Below, one piece after another: positions 1 through 6,002 of a stretch of DNA of 18,188 nt. The stretch spans positions 1 through 18,188 of the forward strand of contig JBBILQ010000054.1 in NCBI GenBank assembly GCA_037444845.1, in the 5' to 3' direction. The position numbers were made by a program, and so were the translations under genes. Source of the DNA: JARYMI01 sp037444845 (GTDB taxonomy: Bacteria > Acidobacteriota > Aminicenantia > Aminicenantales > UBA8522). Position 1 is the stretch's first letter; each line of letters begins with the position of its first letter. The notes under the pieces are model-generated. The model had not been told where the DNA came from. It saw only the letters and a program-made list of their open reading frames with translations, and made no database searches.

Positions 1-59
1 CAAGAAACGGGAAAAATAATTGTCGTCAGAGAGAAAAAATAGTTGACGTCAGACAGAGG

Positions 60-1043
60 CTTCAGAAGTTTCTCAAAGACCGGTTCGGGGAACTTTTCCG
101 GATCAGTTATGACTTGATTCTGTATGATGTGACCTCGGTCTATTTTGAAGGAGAGGCGGCGAAAAATCCTTTGGCTCGTCGGGGCTATTCGCGGGACCAT
201 CGCCCCGACTGCAAGCAAGTCCTGATCGCGCTGGTGGTGGCCAAAGAAGGTATCCCCTTGGGCTATGAAGTGTTTGAAGGCAACAAGCACGACTGCCAGA
301 CTGTAGAGAGCATTGTCCGGAAGGTCGAGCAGCTTTACGGCCAAGCCGACCGGATCTGGATTATGGACCGGGGGATGGGGAGCGCCGCAACACTCAATCT
401 CTTGAGCCGGGAGAATCGCCGCTATATCCTGGGCACGCCCAAAAGCCTGTTGAGGAAGTTTGAAGCGGACGTTCTCCGGGGTGGCTGGAAGCCTGTTCAC
501 CCGGGTCTTGAAGTCAAGCTCTGCCGGTCGCCTTTTGGGACGGATGAGGTTTTCATTCTCTGCCGGAGCACGGCTCGGCAAGCCAAAGAAAAAGCCATTC
601 ATGATCGTTTTCTGGGACGGCTGGAAGCCGGGTTTCGTCGCCTGGAGCGAAGCTGTGCCGCCGGACGAGTCCGGACTGTAAAGCGAGCCGAGCGCCGCTG
701 CGGGAGACTGCTGGAACGCTATCATCGAGCGGCCAGATTTTTTACCACCACAGTCGAAAAACAGAATGGGCGGGTGAAGTTCACCTGGTCGCGGCGCAAA
801 CAGCAACTCACCTGGGCCCGTCAGAGCGAAGGCTGCTATGTTCTACGGAGCAACGTCAAGGAATGGTCGCCGCAAGAGCTGTGGAAGGCTTACATCCAAC
901 TGACCGATGCCGAAAAAGCGTTCCGTATCCAGAAAGACGACCTCCGGCTGCGTCCCATCTGGCACCAAAAAGAAAGCCGTGTCCAGGCCCACATCTTAGT
1001 TTGTTTCCTGGCTTATGTCTTATGGAAATGCTTTGGCCAGTAA
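60..1043 (+). CDS. IS1634-like DDE transposase, truncated remnant
   Basis: The product resembles the catalytic core of IS1634-type (IS4 superfamily, DDE_Tnp_1) transposases, which cut and rejoin element ends. Numbering from the TTG at 114, the DDE residues are visible as D5 in YDVTSVYFEG, D85 in IMDRGMG and E267 in DAEKAFR; the tail RPIWH...HILVCFLAYVLWK is also typical. The frame is open to the window's left edge, but family-like sequence begins only near base 60 (LQKFLKDRFGELF). The product stops right after LWKCFGQ. Full-length relatives have roughly 550 residues with about 200 more at the N terminus and a further C-terminal tail, so this copy appears truncated at both ends and is probably inactive. 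Terminal inverted repeats were not identified; the motif CAAATTTGTCGAACTTGGG near 1112-1130 could be a right end, but that is only a guess. Confidence 0.8.
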   Translation, partial: LQKFLKDRFGELFRISYDLILYDVTSVYFEGEAAKNPLARRGYSRDHRPDCKQVLIALVVAKEGIPLGYEVFEGNKHDCQTVESIVRKVEQLYGQADRIWIMDRGMGSAATLNLLSRENRRYILGTPKSLLRKFEADVLRGGWKPVHPGLEVKLCRSPFGTDEVFILCRSTARQAKEKAIHDRFLGRLEAGFRRLERSCAAGRVRTVKRAERRCGRLLERYHRAARFFTTTVEKQNGRVKFTWSRRKQQLTWARQSEGCYVLRSNVKEWSPQELWKAYIQLTDAEKAFRIQKDDLRLRPIWHQKESRVQAHILVCFLAYVLWKCFGQ

Positions 1044-1133
1044 TCCTTATTTGTAGTGAAGACTTGAAAATCGATTTGTTGAAAATAAAGGACTTAGCTA
1101 TCCAAAAACCTCAAATTTGTCGAACTTGGGCTA

Positions 1134-1188
1134 GTGGTGCGTCTCATAAATAACTTCACTTAAGTCGCGGTCCCTGAAGGCGCACCAC
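1134..1188. repeat. Inverted repeat, 8-bp arms
   Basis: GTGGTGCG at 1134-1141 is exactly complementary to CGCACCAC at 1181-1188, leaving a 39-nt loop. It lies just downstream of the transposase remnant, in a stretch with no credible gene, and may be the edge of the structured element that follows. Function unknown. Confidence 0.5.
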
Positions 1189-1192
1189 CCGC

Positions 1193-1277
1193 GGGGGAGT
1201 TTGAGGGGGACGGCGTCGTTCCCCTCAGGGGGTCAGCGGAGCGTAGCGAAGCGCCGAGGGGGGAGCTTGACTCCCCC
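1193..1277. repeat. Nested hairpins in a G-tract-rich element
   Basis: The outer arms GGGGGAGT (1193-1200) and ACTCCCCC (1270-1277) pair perfectly. Inside, 1203-1212 and 1217-1226 form a 10-bp stem with one G-T pair around the loop GCGT. Four G tracts of 5-6 bases (1193, 1205, 1228, 1258) lie on the plus strand, so a G-quadruplex is conceivable, although the loops are long. The middle (1234-1256) is a run of closely spaced GCG/AGCG units. There is no convincing open reading frame. It resembles the palindromic dispersed elements found between genes in many bacteria; there is only one copy in this window. Confidence 0.5.
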
Positions 1278-1283
1278 ATGGAA

Positions 1284-1334
1284 GTGTCCCGTCTCTGCGG
1301 AGGACTTCGGCAAGGTACTTACGAGACGGGACAC
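1284..1334. repeat. Perfect 12-bp inverted repeat
   Basis: GTGTCCCGTCTC (1284-1295) is exactly complementary to GAGACGGGACAC (1323-1334) with a 27-nt spacer. It is the longest perfect stem in the intergenic stretch 1044-1528. It could be the two ends of a very small element, the end of an insertion sequence or a strong RNA hairpin. No T run follows, so it is not a standard terminator. Confidence 0.55.
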
Positions 1335-1337
1335 TAG

Positions 1338-1442
1338 CCGGATGGTATTCGGGAGTATCTTTTCGGCCGTCAGAAGGGCTTACAAGCCTTCCGTCGTCAA
1401 TGGCTCGAAGAAAATGCCCAGCTCATCCTCTTCGACCCATAA
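1338..1442 (+). pseudogene. Possible coding remnant without start
   Basis: Between the in-frame TAG at 1335 and a TAA at 1440-1442 this frame reads PDGIREYLFGRQKGL, then QAFRRQWLEENAQLILFDP. The composition looks protein-like, but there is no start codon or ribosome binding site. I do not recognise the family. It may be the tail of a gene cut by the inverted-repeat element immediately upstream. Weakly supported. Confidence 0.2.
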
Positions 1443-1472
1443 ATTTTTGGGGGAACTCCTGTTCAATAATAC

Positions 1473-1500
1473 TTGACTTTTCTTGGGTATTGTATACAAT
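1473..1500 (+). promoter_or_regulatory. Promoter with overlapping palindromic operator
   Basis: TTGACT (1473-1478) and TACAAT (1495-1500) are separated by 16 bp and lie about 30 bp upstream of the antitoxin start. ATTGTATACAAT at 1489-1500 is a perfect 12-bp palindrome covering the -10 box. RHH antitoxins typically repress their own operon by binding such palindromes, so this is the likely autoregulatory operator (inference). Confidence 0.6.
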
Positions 1501-1528
1501 GTATTACGACAATATCAAGAGGAGCTTT

Positions 1529-1747
1529 ATGAATACAGCTATTTCAGTGAGACTCCCCAAAGAGCTTGCTGACCAGCTTGATACTATAGCCAGGGAGACA
1601 GAACGGCCTCGTTCTTACATCATTCAAAAAGCGTTGGAGTGGTATATAGAAGACTACGCGGATCTTCAAGTGGCCCTCGACCGCCTCCATGACAAAACAG
1701 ACCCTATCGTTTCAGGTAAAGAGCTGAGAAAATCCCTTGGCTTATAA
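1529..1747 (+). CDS. Ribbon-helix-helix antitoxin, CopG/RelB type
   Basis: This 72-residue protein starts with a ribbon-helix-helix DNA-binding domain: the strand MNTAISVRLPKEL, then helices through RPRSYIIQKALEWYIEDY (about residues 1-45). A charged, probably flexible C-terminal tail would wrap the toxin. A longer reading frame exists upstream, but the start at 1529 is supported by the AAGAGGAGC ribosome binding site at 1517-1525 and by the RHH domain beginning exactly there. The toxin gene starts inside its last codons. It probably neutralises the RelE-like partner and, as a dimer, represses the operon through the palindrome at 1489-1500. Confidence 0.85.
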   Translation: MNTAISVRLPKELADQLDTIARETERPRSYIIQKALEWYIEDYADLQVALDRLHDKTDPIVSGKELRKSLGL

Positions 1748-1997
1748 TATCATTTATAAGAAGTCAGTCCATCGCGATCTGAAAAAGCTCTCTAAGGCAG
1801 AGGCCTCACGCATTCTAGATCAAATTGAGGACGAGCTTTCAAAGAAGGCGGATACCTATCCTGTTCTCAAGGGGCAATTTGCTGGTCTTCGCAAATATCG
1901 AATCGGTGATCATAGGGTCATTTATGCAATTCTAGGAGAGAATGTCCTTGTCCTTAGAGTTGGCCACAGGCGCGATGTCTATAAGAAAAAAATCTAA
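1737..1997 (+). CDS. RelE/ParE-family toxin
   Basis: This 86-residue protein has the RelE/ParE fold signature: YNIIYKKSVHRDLKKL at the N terminus, a helical hairpin, PVLKGQFAGLRKYRIGDHRVIY in the central sheet and VLVLRVGHRRDVYKK at the C terminus. RelE members cleave mRNA in the ribosome; ParE members act on gyrase. The basic and aromatic residues (R52, R55, R59, H76, R77, R78, Y81) fit a RelE-type RNase better, but this is inference. The only start matching the fold is TTG at 1737, which overlaps the antitoxin stop by 11 bp. That implies coupled, antitoxin-dependent and weak translation. Confidence 0.8.
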   Translation: MAYNIIYKKSVHRDLKKLSKAEASRILDQIEDELSKKADTYPVLKGQFAGLRKYRIGDHRVIYAILGENVLVLRVGHRRDVYKKKI

Positions 1998-2182
1998 CAA
2001 GTCACTCTTGTGGATGGCTGATAGCCGCCACGGAATTTAGCCATTGGGCGGTACATCGGAAAAGCGGAGCGAATTCATTTCAAAAATCAATCTCCCTTTT
2101 GTCCACATGAATTGCCGCCCAAGCCAAATGATATTAGAGTGGAGATTGAAACAGCGACGTTTGTCGGATTGAGACAAAGAGG

Positions 2183-2536
2183 TTATTTCGGAGCAGCGTC
2201 TGCGCTCTTTTGATTTTTTAGCCTGTCAATTTGCTGTCTTATCTTTTTTATTTCTGCGTCAATCTTATTAATTTTGTAGGCAATATAACCTCGAGGATAA
2301 AAGGCATGTGAATAACGGTAAGCTGTGATATTGATTCCCCAAAAATCTCCGGTCAGTATCTCTTTTTGTTTCAGGTGAGATTTAAGATATTCCTCCGCTT
2401 CTTTGAGGTTCTGGAAAATCTCCTCTTCGCACCTTTTTTCATTCTCCGGGACTCCGGACAAATCCGCATAAAGATAACTCATAGGGGCAGAGAGACAGAG
2501 CGGGCTAAGGAGAAACAGGCTTAAAAGCACTTTCAT
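2183..2536 (-). CDS. Small secreted protein of unknown function
   Basis: This 117-residue protein has a clear Sec signal peptide (MKVLLSLFLLSPLCLSA, probable cleavage after residue 17). It continues with a short globular part containing YLYADLSGVPENEKRC and aromatic-rich GDFWGINITAYRYSHAFYP, and ends in a charged helix (NKIDAEIKKIRQQIDRL, about residues 90-107) that looks like a short coiled coil. I do not recognise the family. The start lies one base after the stop of the GYD-domain gene with no good ribosome binding site, so translation is probably coupled to it. It is expected in the periplasm or outside the cell. Confidence 0.7.
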   Translation of the reverse strand: MKVLLSLFLLSPLCLSAPMSYLYADLSGVPENEKRCEEEIFQNLKEAEEYLKSHLKQKEILTGDFWGINITAYRYSHAFYPRGYIAYKINKIDAEIKKIRQQIDRLKNQKSADAAPK

Positions 2537-2537
2537 A

Positions 2538-2825
2538 TCAAAGCATTTCTAGGAACTCTTCCCAGGGTGTCGCCAGCAAAGTTTCAGTTGTCGAGTGCCC
2601 GTACGCCCGGATGATCATGGCGACTTTCTCGATAGTCTTGGGATCATCAGCTTCGACAACATCGACGACGTCAAATCGGCCCATGACGGCGAAGCTATCC
2701 TTCCAGACAGCGCCCGGGCATTCGCTCTTTATTTTTGAGGAAACAGCCACCGCCAATTCCTTAAAATCTTTGGGGTCCCGGAACGCTTCTGGGGAAAAAC
2801 GGCTGAGAATGATATAAGTTGCCAT
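2538..2825 (-). CDS. GYD-domain protein
   Basis: This 95-residue protein matches the GYD family along its whole length. Visible features are an N-terminal strand MATYIILSRFSPEAF, the central block SECPGAVWKDSFAVMGRFDVVDVVE and a C-terminal IIRAYGHSTTETL motif. GYD proteins are small ferredoxin-like alpha/beta folds, related in shape to dimeric alpha-beta barrel proteins; their biochemical role is not established. The start is supported by AGGGAGG shortly before the ATG. It is the first gene of a two-gene unit with the secreted protein and has a consensus sigma70-type promoter about 110 bp upstream. Confidence 0.85.
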   Translation of the reverse strand: MATYIILSRFSPEAFRDPKDFKELAVAVSSKIKSECPGAVWKDSFAVMGRFDVVDVVEADDPKTIEKVAMIIRAYGHSTTETLLATPWEEFLEML

Positions 2826-2935
2826 TCCAAACCTCCCTTCTATTATTTTGAGAACAACGACATCATCTTTCTAATACCGCAAACTGACAATGAAGATGGA
2901 AGAAAGGAACTTATCTATTGTTCTCTCTTGACTAA

Positions 2936-2964
2936 ATTATAAGCGGACGGCACTTCCTTGTCAA
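2936..2964 (-). promoter_or_regulatory. Consensus sigma70-type promoter for the GYD pair
   Basis: On the minus strand TTGACA (2964-2959) and TATAAT (2941-2936) both match consensus exactly with the ideal 17-bp spacing. Transcription would begin near 2929, giving a leader of about 100 nt before the GYD start at 2825. It is the strongest promoter-like sequence in the window. Confidence 0.75.
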
Positions 2965-3116
2965 ACTTGATTTGGGCCGATGGGGAAGGAGAAGGTGGCG
3001 TCAAATATTAAAGCGTTCACGTTTTTCGCCATATGAAGATCAAAATCGGCGCATGATCGCTCATTCGATAATCGCAGCAAAAAACGAATCTATCTTTGGC
3101 ACCAATATGCTCACGG

Positions 3117-3205
3117 GTTCAGAAATTAAAGCATTATCATCTTATTGAACCAGGCAAAGCGATTGCACTCGTCGGAAAAAGTGGATCTGGTAAAACAACA
3201 CTGGT
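3117..3205 (+). pseudogene. ABC transporter ATPase fragment (Walker A only)
   Basis: The frame reads HYHLIEPGKAIALVGKSGSG followed by KTTLV, the segment of an ABC exporter nucleotide-binding domain around Walker A (GKSGSGKTT at about 3174-3200). There is no Q loop, signature motif, Walker B or membrane domain, and the frame then runs into unrelated sequence. It is a fragment captured in a rearrangement. The bases from 2965 to here contain nothing else I recognise. Confidence 0.55.
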
Positions 3206-3397
3206 AAGTTCGAGGTGGACCCACTGCTCTGTCTCCAGTGCAGAGGCCAGATGCGCATCATCGCCTTCCTCACCAACTATTCCGTTGTCCTTGACATCTC
3301 TTTTGTCACGATTTGTATTTCCCCACGATGGTTGAATGGGAAAATGAGGACAAAGATGCTCACCCAGCCAGCACAGCTGAAAAGCAAATTCCTATAA
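3206..3397 (+). pseudogene. IS91-like transposase C-terminal fragment
   Basis: In a different frame from the ABC scrap, bases from 3206 read KFEVDPLLCLQCRGQMRII followed by AFL. This matches the C-terminal zinc-ribbon end of IS91-type Y2 transposases (usual form VDPLLCPxCGGxMRIIAF). Only the last part of the protein is present; the HUH/Y2 catalytic domain is absent. The frame runs on through the 70-bp repeat to a stop at 3397. IS91 elements can mobilise adjacent DNA from one end, so a remnant here may explain the patchwork around it (inference). Confidence 0.5.
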
Positions 3398-3399
3398 AA
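3330..3399. repeat. 70-bp direct repeat, copy 1
   Basis: Bases 3330-3399 match 4518-4587 at 67 of 70 positions without gaps; all three differences are transitions. The flanks are unrelated. The copies lie 1188 bp apart, start to start, and bracket the nucleotidyltransferase/HEPN gene pair. Confidence 0.9.
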
Positions 3400-3401
3400 A
3401 G

Positions 3402-3430
3402 TTGACTGATTATCCAGATATTTGTAGAAT
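3402..3430 (+). promoter_or_regulatory. Promoter for the MNT/HEPN pair
   Basis: TTGACT (3402-3407) and TAGAAT (3425-3430) are 17 bp apart. Transcription would start near 3437, only about 8 nt before the ATG at 3445. No Shine-Dalgarno sequence precedes that ATG, so the mRNA is probably leaderless or nearly so. The promoter begins 3 bp after the direct repeat ends. Confidence 0.6.
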
Positions 3431-3444
3431 TTAACTAATTCTCC

Positions 3445-3936
3445 ATGTTAAAAGAGCGGTTCAGGGAACTTCAGGATAGGCTTCTCGTAGAAGCTAAAGC
3501 CTTTTATGGGGATAAGCTGGTCTCCTTCGTTGTCTTCGGCTCCGTGGCCAGAAAGACATATCGATTTGATTCCGACCTGGATATCTTGATTATTGCAGAA
3601 GAACTTCCCCGAGGCAGAATGAAGAGAATAGGCCAGTTTGCGGATATCGAAAAATGGGTGGAGCCTTTTTTAGAATCTCTCCGAAAAGAAGGGATTTATG
3701 CAGATATCTCCCCAATTTTTAAAACGCCCGAGGAAGCTCAAAGGGGAAGCCCTCTCTTCCTTGATATGGTGGAAGACGCTTTGATTCTTTATGACCGCGA
3801 CTTTTTCTTCTCCAGAGTCCTCGACAGGCTGCGAAACAGGCTGAAGGAGCTGGGCGCAAAAAGAGTCTGGACAGGAAACGTCTGGCACTGGGTTTTGAAA
3901 CCGGATTATCGGCCCGGCGAAGTCATCGAGTTATGA
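3445..3936 (+). CDS. MNT-type nucleotidyltransferase (antitoxin of MNT/HEPN pair)
   Basis: This 163-residue minimal nucleotidyltransferase has the signature FGSVARKTYRFDSDLDILI: G32-S33, then metal-binding D44 and D46, with a likely third Asp at D87 (YADISPIF). In paired systems such proteins transfer nucleotides onto their HEPN partner and so neutralise it. At 163 residues it is longer than the roughly 100-residue minimal forms and carries a C-terminal helical and WHWVLKPDYRPGEV extension. The stop overlaps the HEPN start in ATGA, a classic translational coupling. The ATG at 3445 has no ribosome binding site but follows the predicted transcription start by a few bases. Confidence 0.85.
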   Translation: MLKERFRELQDRLLVEAKAFYGDKLVSFVVFGSVARKTYRFDSDLDILIIAEELPRGRMKRIGQFADIEKWVEPFLESLRKEGIYADISPIFKTPEEAQRGSPLFLDMVEDALILYDRDFFFSRVLDRLRNRLKELGAKRVWTGNVWHWVLKPDYRPGEVIEL

Positions 3937-4346
3937 ATAATAGGACTCTGGCCCTGAGTTATCTGAAAAAGGCGGAGGACCGACTCGATGTTCTTGATTT
4001 GCTTTACAAAAAAAGGGCATTTTCTGACGTCATCCGAGAAGCGCAGGAGGTCGTGGAATTATCCCTGAAAAGCATGCTCAGGCTGGTGGGAGTCGAGCCG
4101 CCAAAACTTCACGATGTCGGCGGCCTTTTGCTTGAGCACAAAGACAAATTCCCTAAAACGGTTGCCAGGAATCTGCAAAGACTTTCTCGTATCTCAAAAG
4201 TATTGCGAAAGGAGAGAGAGCTGGCTTTTTACGGTGATATAGATTTCATTCCGACTGAAGAATACACCAGTCAAGACGCGAGGAAAGCTGTCAAGGACGC
4301 CAGATTTGTCGTGGCGACCGCAAAAACTTTAATCAACGCCGATTGA
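3933..4346 (+). CDS. HEPN-domain protein (toxin of MNT/HEPN pair)
   Basis: This 137-residue all-helical protein shows the HEPN pattern: LSYLKKAEDRLDVLDLLY at the N terminus, EAQEVVELSLKSMLRLVGVE, then PPKLHDVGGLL and a C-terminal RKERELAFYGDID. HEPN toxins are usually RNases with an Rx4-6H motif. Here the segment reads R95-ELAF-Y100 with Tyr where His is expected, as in other PF05168 members of the RxxxAxY type. Ribonuclease activity therefore cannot be assumed. It overlaps the nucleotidyltransferase gene by 4 bp and both should be co-translated. Intrinsic termination may come from the MITE hairpin at 4702-4732. Confidence 0.8.
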   Translation: MNNRTLALSYLKKAEDRLDVLDLLYKKRAFSDVIREAQEVVELSLKSMLRLVGVEPPKLHDVGGLLLEHKDKFPKTVARNLQRLSRISKVLRKERELAFYGDIDFIPTEEYTSQDARKAVKDARFVVATAKTLINAD

Positions 4347-4517
4347 TTTCAGCCTTTTTTCTAACTGGTGATTTGAGGCTTTCCGACGAAGACGTCCGGT
4401 TCGCGTTCAATATCTTCCGCTCTCAAGAAAAAATCACGATTCGTTTTTTATTCTGAAAACGCCATCCTCATATCACGGGACATTCCTGTTCGCAAAGGGA
4501 AGGAAGCGATTCTGCTC
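4347..4517. other. Gene-free stretch after HEPN gene
   Basis: I see no complete gene here. One frame from about 4447 reads KTPSSYHGTFLFAKGRKRFCS and runs on through the direct repeat copy as VEWENEDKDAHPAS. This looks like a coding scrap, perhaps from a small zinc-finger protein, but it has no start and I cannot assign it. Confidence 0.3.
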
Positions 4518-4587
4518 GGTTGAATGGGAAAATGAGGACAAAGACGCTCACCCAGCCAGCGCAGCTGAAAAGCAAATTCCTACAAAA
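4518..4587. repeat. 70-bp direct repeat, copy 2
   Basis: Second copy of the repeat at 3330-3399, with three transitions (C for T, G for A, C for T). It ends 13 bp before the left TA of the MITE-like element, so this end of the accessory island has received more than one insertion. Confidence 0.9.
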
Positions 4588-4600
4588 TCAAAAAATGTTC

Positions 4601-4760
4601 TATTCTGCCCTATTCACAAATTATGCCAGAAAGCAGGCCCCTCCCCTGGGGGGAGGGGATAGAGGGGAGGGGGAATCTTTGAATGATCCCCCTCACCCCG
4701 ACCCTCTCCCACATGGGGAGAGGGGATTTTTTCCTTTCATTTCGTGAATAGTCCAGGCTA
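4601..4760. mobile_element. MITE-like element, copy 1 (160 bp)
   Basis: Non-coding element bounded by TA at 4601-4602 and 4759-4760. The ends carry imperfect inverted repeats: CTATTCACAAA at 4610-4620 against TTTCGTGAATAG at 4740-4751, with an outer CCTGGA block on the right. The interior contains three hairpins made of C-rich and G-rich arms. It matches the copy at 8877-9036; from 4638 to 4757 only one base differs in 120. Size, TA flanks, terminal repeats and lack of coding capacity fit a MITE mobilised by a Tc1/mariner-like (IS630-type) transposase (inference). The same stretch translates to arginine- and proline-rich nonsense and is not a gene. Confidence 0.75.
4702..4732 (+). terminator. 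Hairpin plus T6 inside MITE copy 1
   Basis: CCCTCTCCC (4702-4710) and GGGAGAGGG (4716-4724) form a 9-bp stem with loop ACATG, followed by GA and TTTTTT (4727-4732). It has the form of a Rho-independent terminator on the plus strand and would stop read-through from the MNT/HEPN operon into the convergent aminomutase gene. Confidence 0.6.
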
Positions 4761-4897
4761 TATGTCCCGCTGAACCTGGCCATCTATTGCCATCTGAAAA
4801 GACACAGGAACTCCGGATGGCCGCTGAGACTGGCGGCGAGTCTCTTTCTTGATTCTCTTTTTGACCGGGACTAAAGGCCTGGATTCCCCTTGATTAA

Positions 4898-6001
4898 TCA
4901 GACGGAGGGGAAAGGATAGGCGTAGCAGGGCGGGACGTGCGGCCGTTTCTCCGGCTTGTCTTTGACCTGGGGATAGACGAACAGCTCGCCGGCGTAGTTG
5001 CGCAAAACCACTTGCTCGTCGCTGATGGACTGAATATAGGAAGGAAGAACCGGGATCTTACCTCCGCCGCCGGGCGCGTCGATGACAAAATAAGGAACGG
5101 CCAGGCCAGATGTCCAGCCTCGCAACGAATCCATGATCTCAATCCCTTTTTCCACAGTCGTCCGGAGGTGGGCTGTGCCTCTGACATAGTCGGCCTGGTA
5201 GATGTAGTAGGGCTTCACTCGCACCGTCAGAAGCTTCTGCATCAGGACCTTCATTACGGCCGGGTCGTCATTCACGCCGCGCAGGAGAACGGTCTGGTTG
5301 CCCAGCGGGATTCCGGCGTCGGCCAGCAGGTTGAGCGCCCGGGTTGATTCCGGGGTAATCTCATCCGGGTGGTTGAAGTGAACGTTGACGTAAAGGGGAT
5401 GGTATTTCCGCAGCGTGGCCGTGAGGTTCGGCGTTATCCTCTGCGGCAGGTAGCAGGGTATCCGCGTTCCGATGCGCAGGATTTCGACGTGAGGAATCTC
5501 CCGCAGGGACTTCAGGATGATCTCGAGCTTCCTGTCGCCTAACATCAACGGATCGCCGCCCGAGACGATGACGTCCCTTACTTCACGATGGTTACGGATG
5601 TAGGCCAGGCCGTCTTCGATGTCGCGAGGATGAATCTTGCCCGGGTCGCCGACCTTGCGCTTCCGGGTGCAGAAACGGCAGTAGGAAGCACAGAGGTGAG
5701 AGACAAGGAAGAGCACCCTGTCCGGATAGCGGTGGATAATGCTCGGCACCGGCGAATCCTCATCCTCGCTCAACGGGTCGGTCGCGCCCTGGGTTTCTTC
5801 GAGCTCCGCCTCATCCGGCACAACCTGGCGGTAGATGGCATCCCCCTTGCTCTTGATCAGGCTCGCATAGTGCGGGGTAATCTGGACCCGGAACAACCGT
5901 CTCACTTTCCTGACCTTCTCAACATCTAAATTGAAGAAGCGGGCAATCTCTTCAGGAGATTTGAGACTGCGCTTTAGAAGCTGTTGCCACTCTTCTTCCA
6001 T
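4898..6001 (-). CDS. kamA: Lysine 2,3-aminomutase-like radical SAM enzyme
   Basis: This 367-residue KamA-family protein interconverts an alpha- and a beta-amino acid, classically L-lysine to beta-lysine, using SAM, a 4Fe-4S cluster and PLP. The radical SAM motif CASYCRFC places cluster ligands at C104, C108 and C111. YQAD (D271) and VIDAPGGGGK (D308, K315) match the clostridial enzyme's lysine-binding D293 and D330 and PLP lysine K337 at a constant offset. In glutamate aminomutases the two Asp are replaced, so lysine or a similar diamino acid is the likely substrate. The ATG at 6001 is chosen over an upstream one because AAAGGAG precedes it and it lies 1 nt after the acetyltransferase stop. 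It is the last gene of a four-gene operon. At 367 residues it is closer to EF-P-modifying EpmB (about 340) than to catabolic enzymes (about 415), but the neighbours do not suggest EF-P. Confidence 0.88.
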   Translation of the reverse strand: MEEEWQQLLKRSLKSPEEIARFFNLDVEKVRKVRRLFRVQITPHYASLIKSKGDAIYRQVVPDEAELEETQGATDPLSEDEDSPVPSIIHRYPDRVLFLVSHLCASYCRFCTRKRKVGDPGKIHPRDIEDGLAYIRNHREVRDVIVSGGDPLMLGDRKLEIILKSLREIPHVEILRIGTRIPCYLPQRITPNLTATLRKYHPLYVNVHFNHPDEITPESTRALNLLADAGIPLGNQTVLLRGVNDDPAVMKVLMQKLLTVRVKPYYIYQADYVRGTAHLRTTVEKGIEIMDSLRGWTSGLAVPYFVIDAPGGGGKIPVLPSYIQSISDEQVVLRNYAGELFVYPQVKDKPEKRPHVPPCYAYPFPSV

Positions 6002-6002
6002 C

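Noticed and set aside
1201..1476. Plus-strand frame of 91 codons over the palindromic stretch
   Set aside because: It runs through the hairpins and has no ribosome binding site or protein-like pattern.
2044..2122. TTGGGCGG/CCGCCCAA inverted repeat (2044-2051, 2115-2122)
   Set aside because: Only 8 bp with a 63-nt loop and no T run, so not supported as a terminator between the toxin gene and the convergent secreted-protein gene. Nothing else was seen in 1998-2182.
3079..4449. 12-bp inverted repeat AAAAAACGAATC (3079-3090) and GATTCGTTTTTT (4438-4449) flanking the MNT/HEPN region
   Set aside because: Low-complexity A/T arms 1.3 kb apart with no extension on either side; could be chance.
4761..4897. 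Search for a terminator after kamA
   Set aside because: Only TGATTAATCA over the stop codon and imperfect GC pairs were found; no hairpin with a T run on the minus strand.
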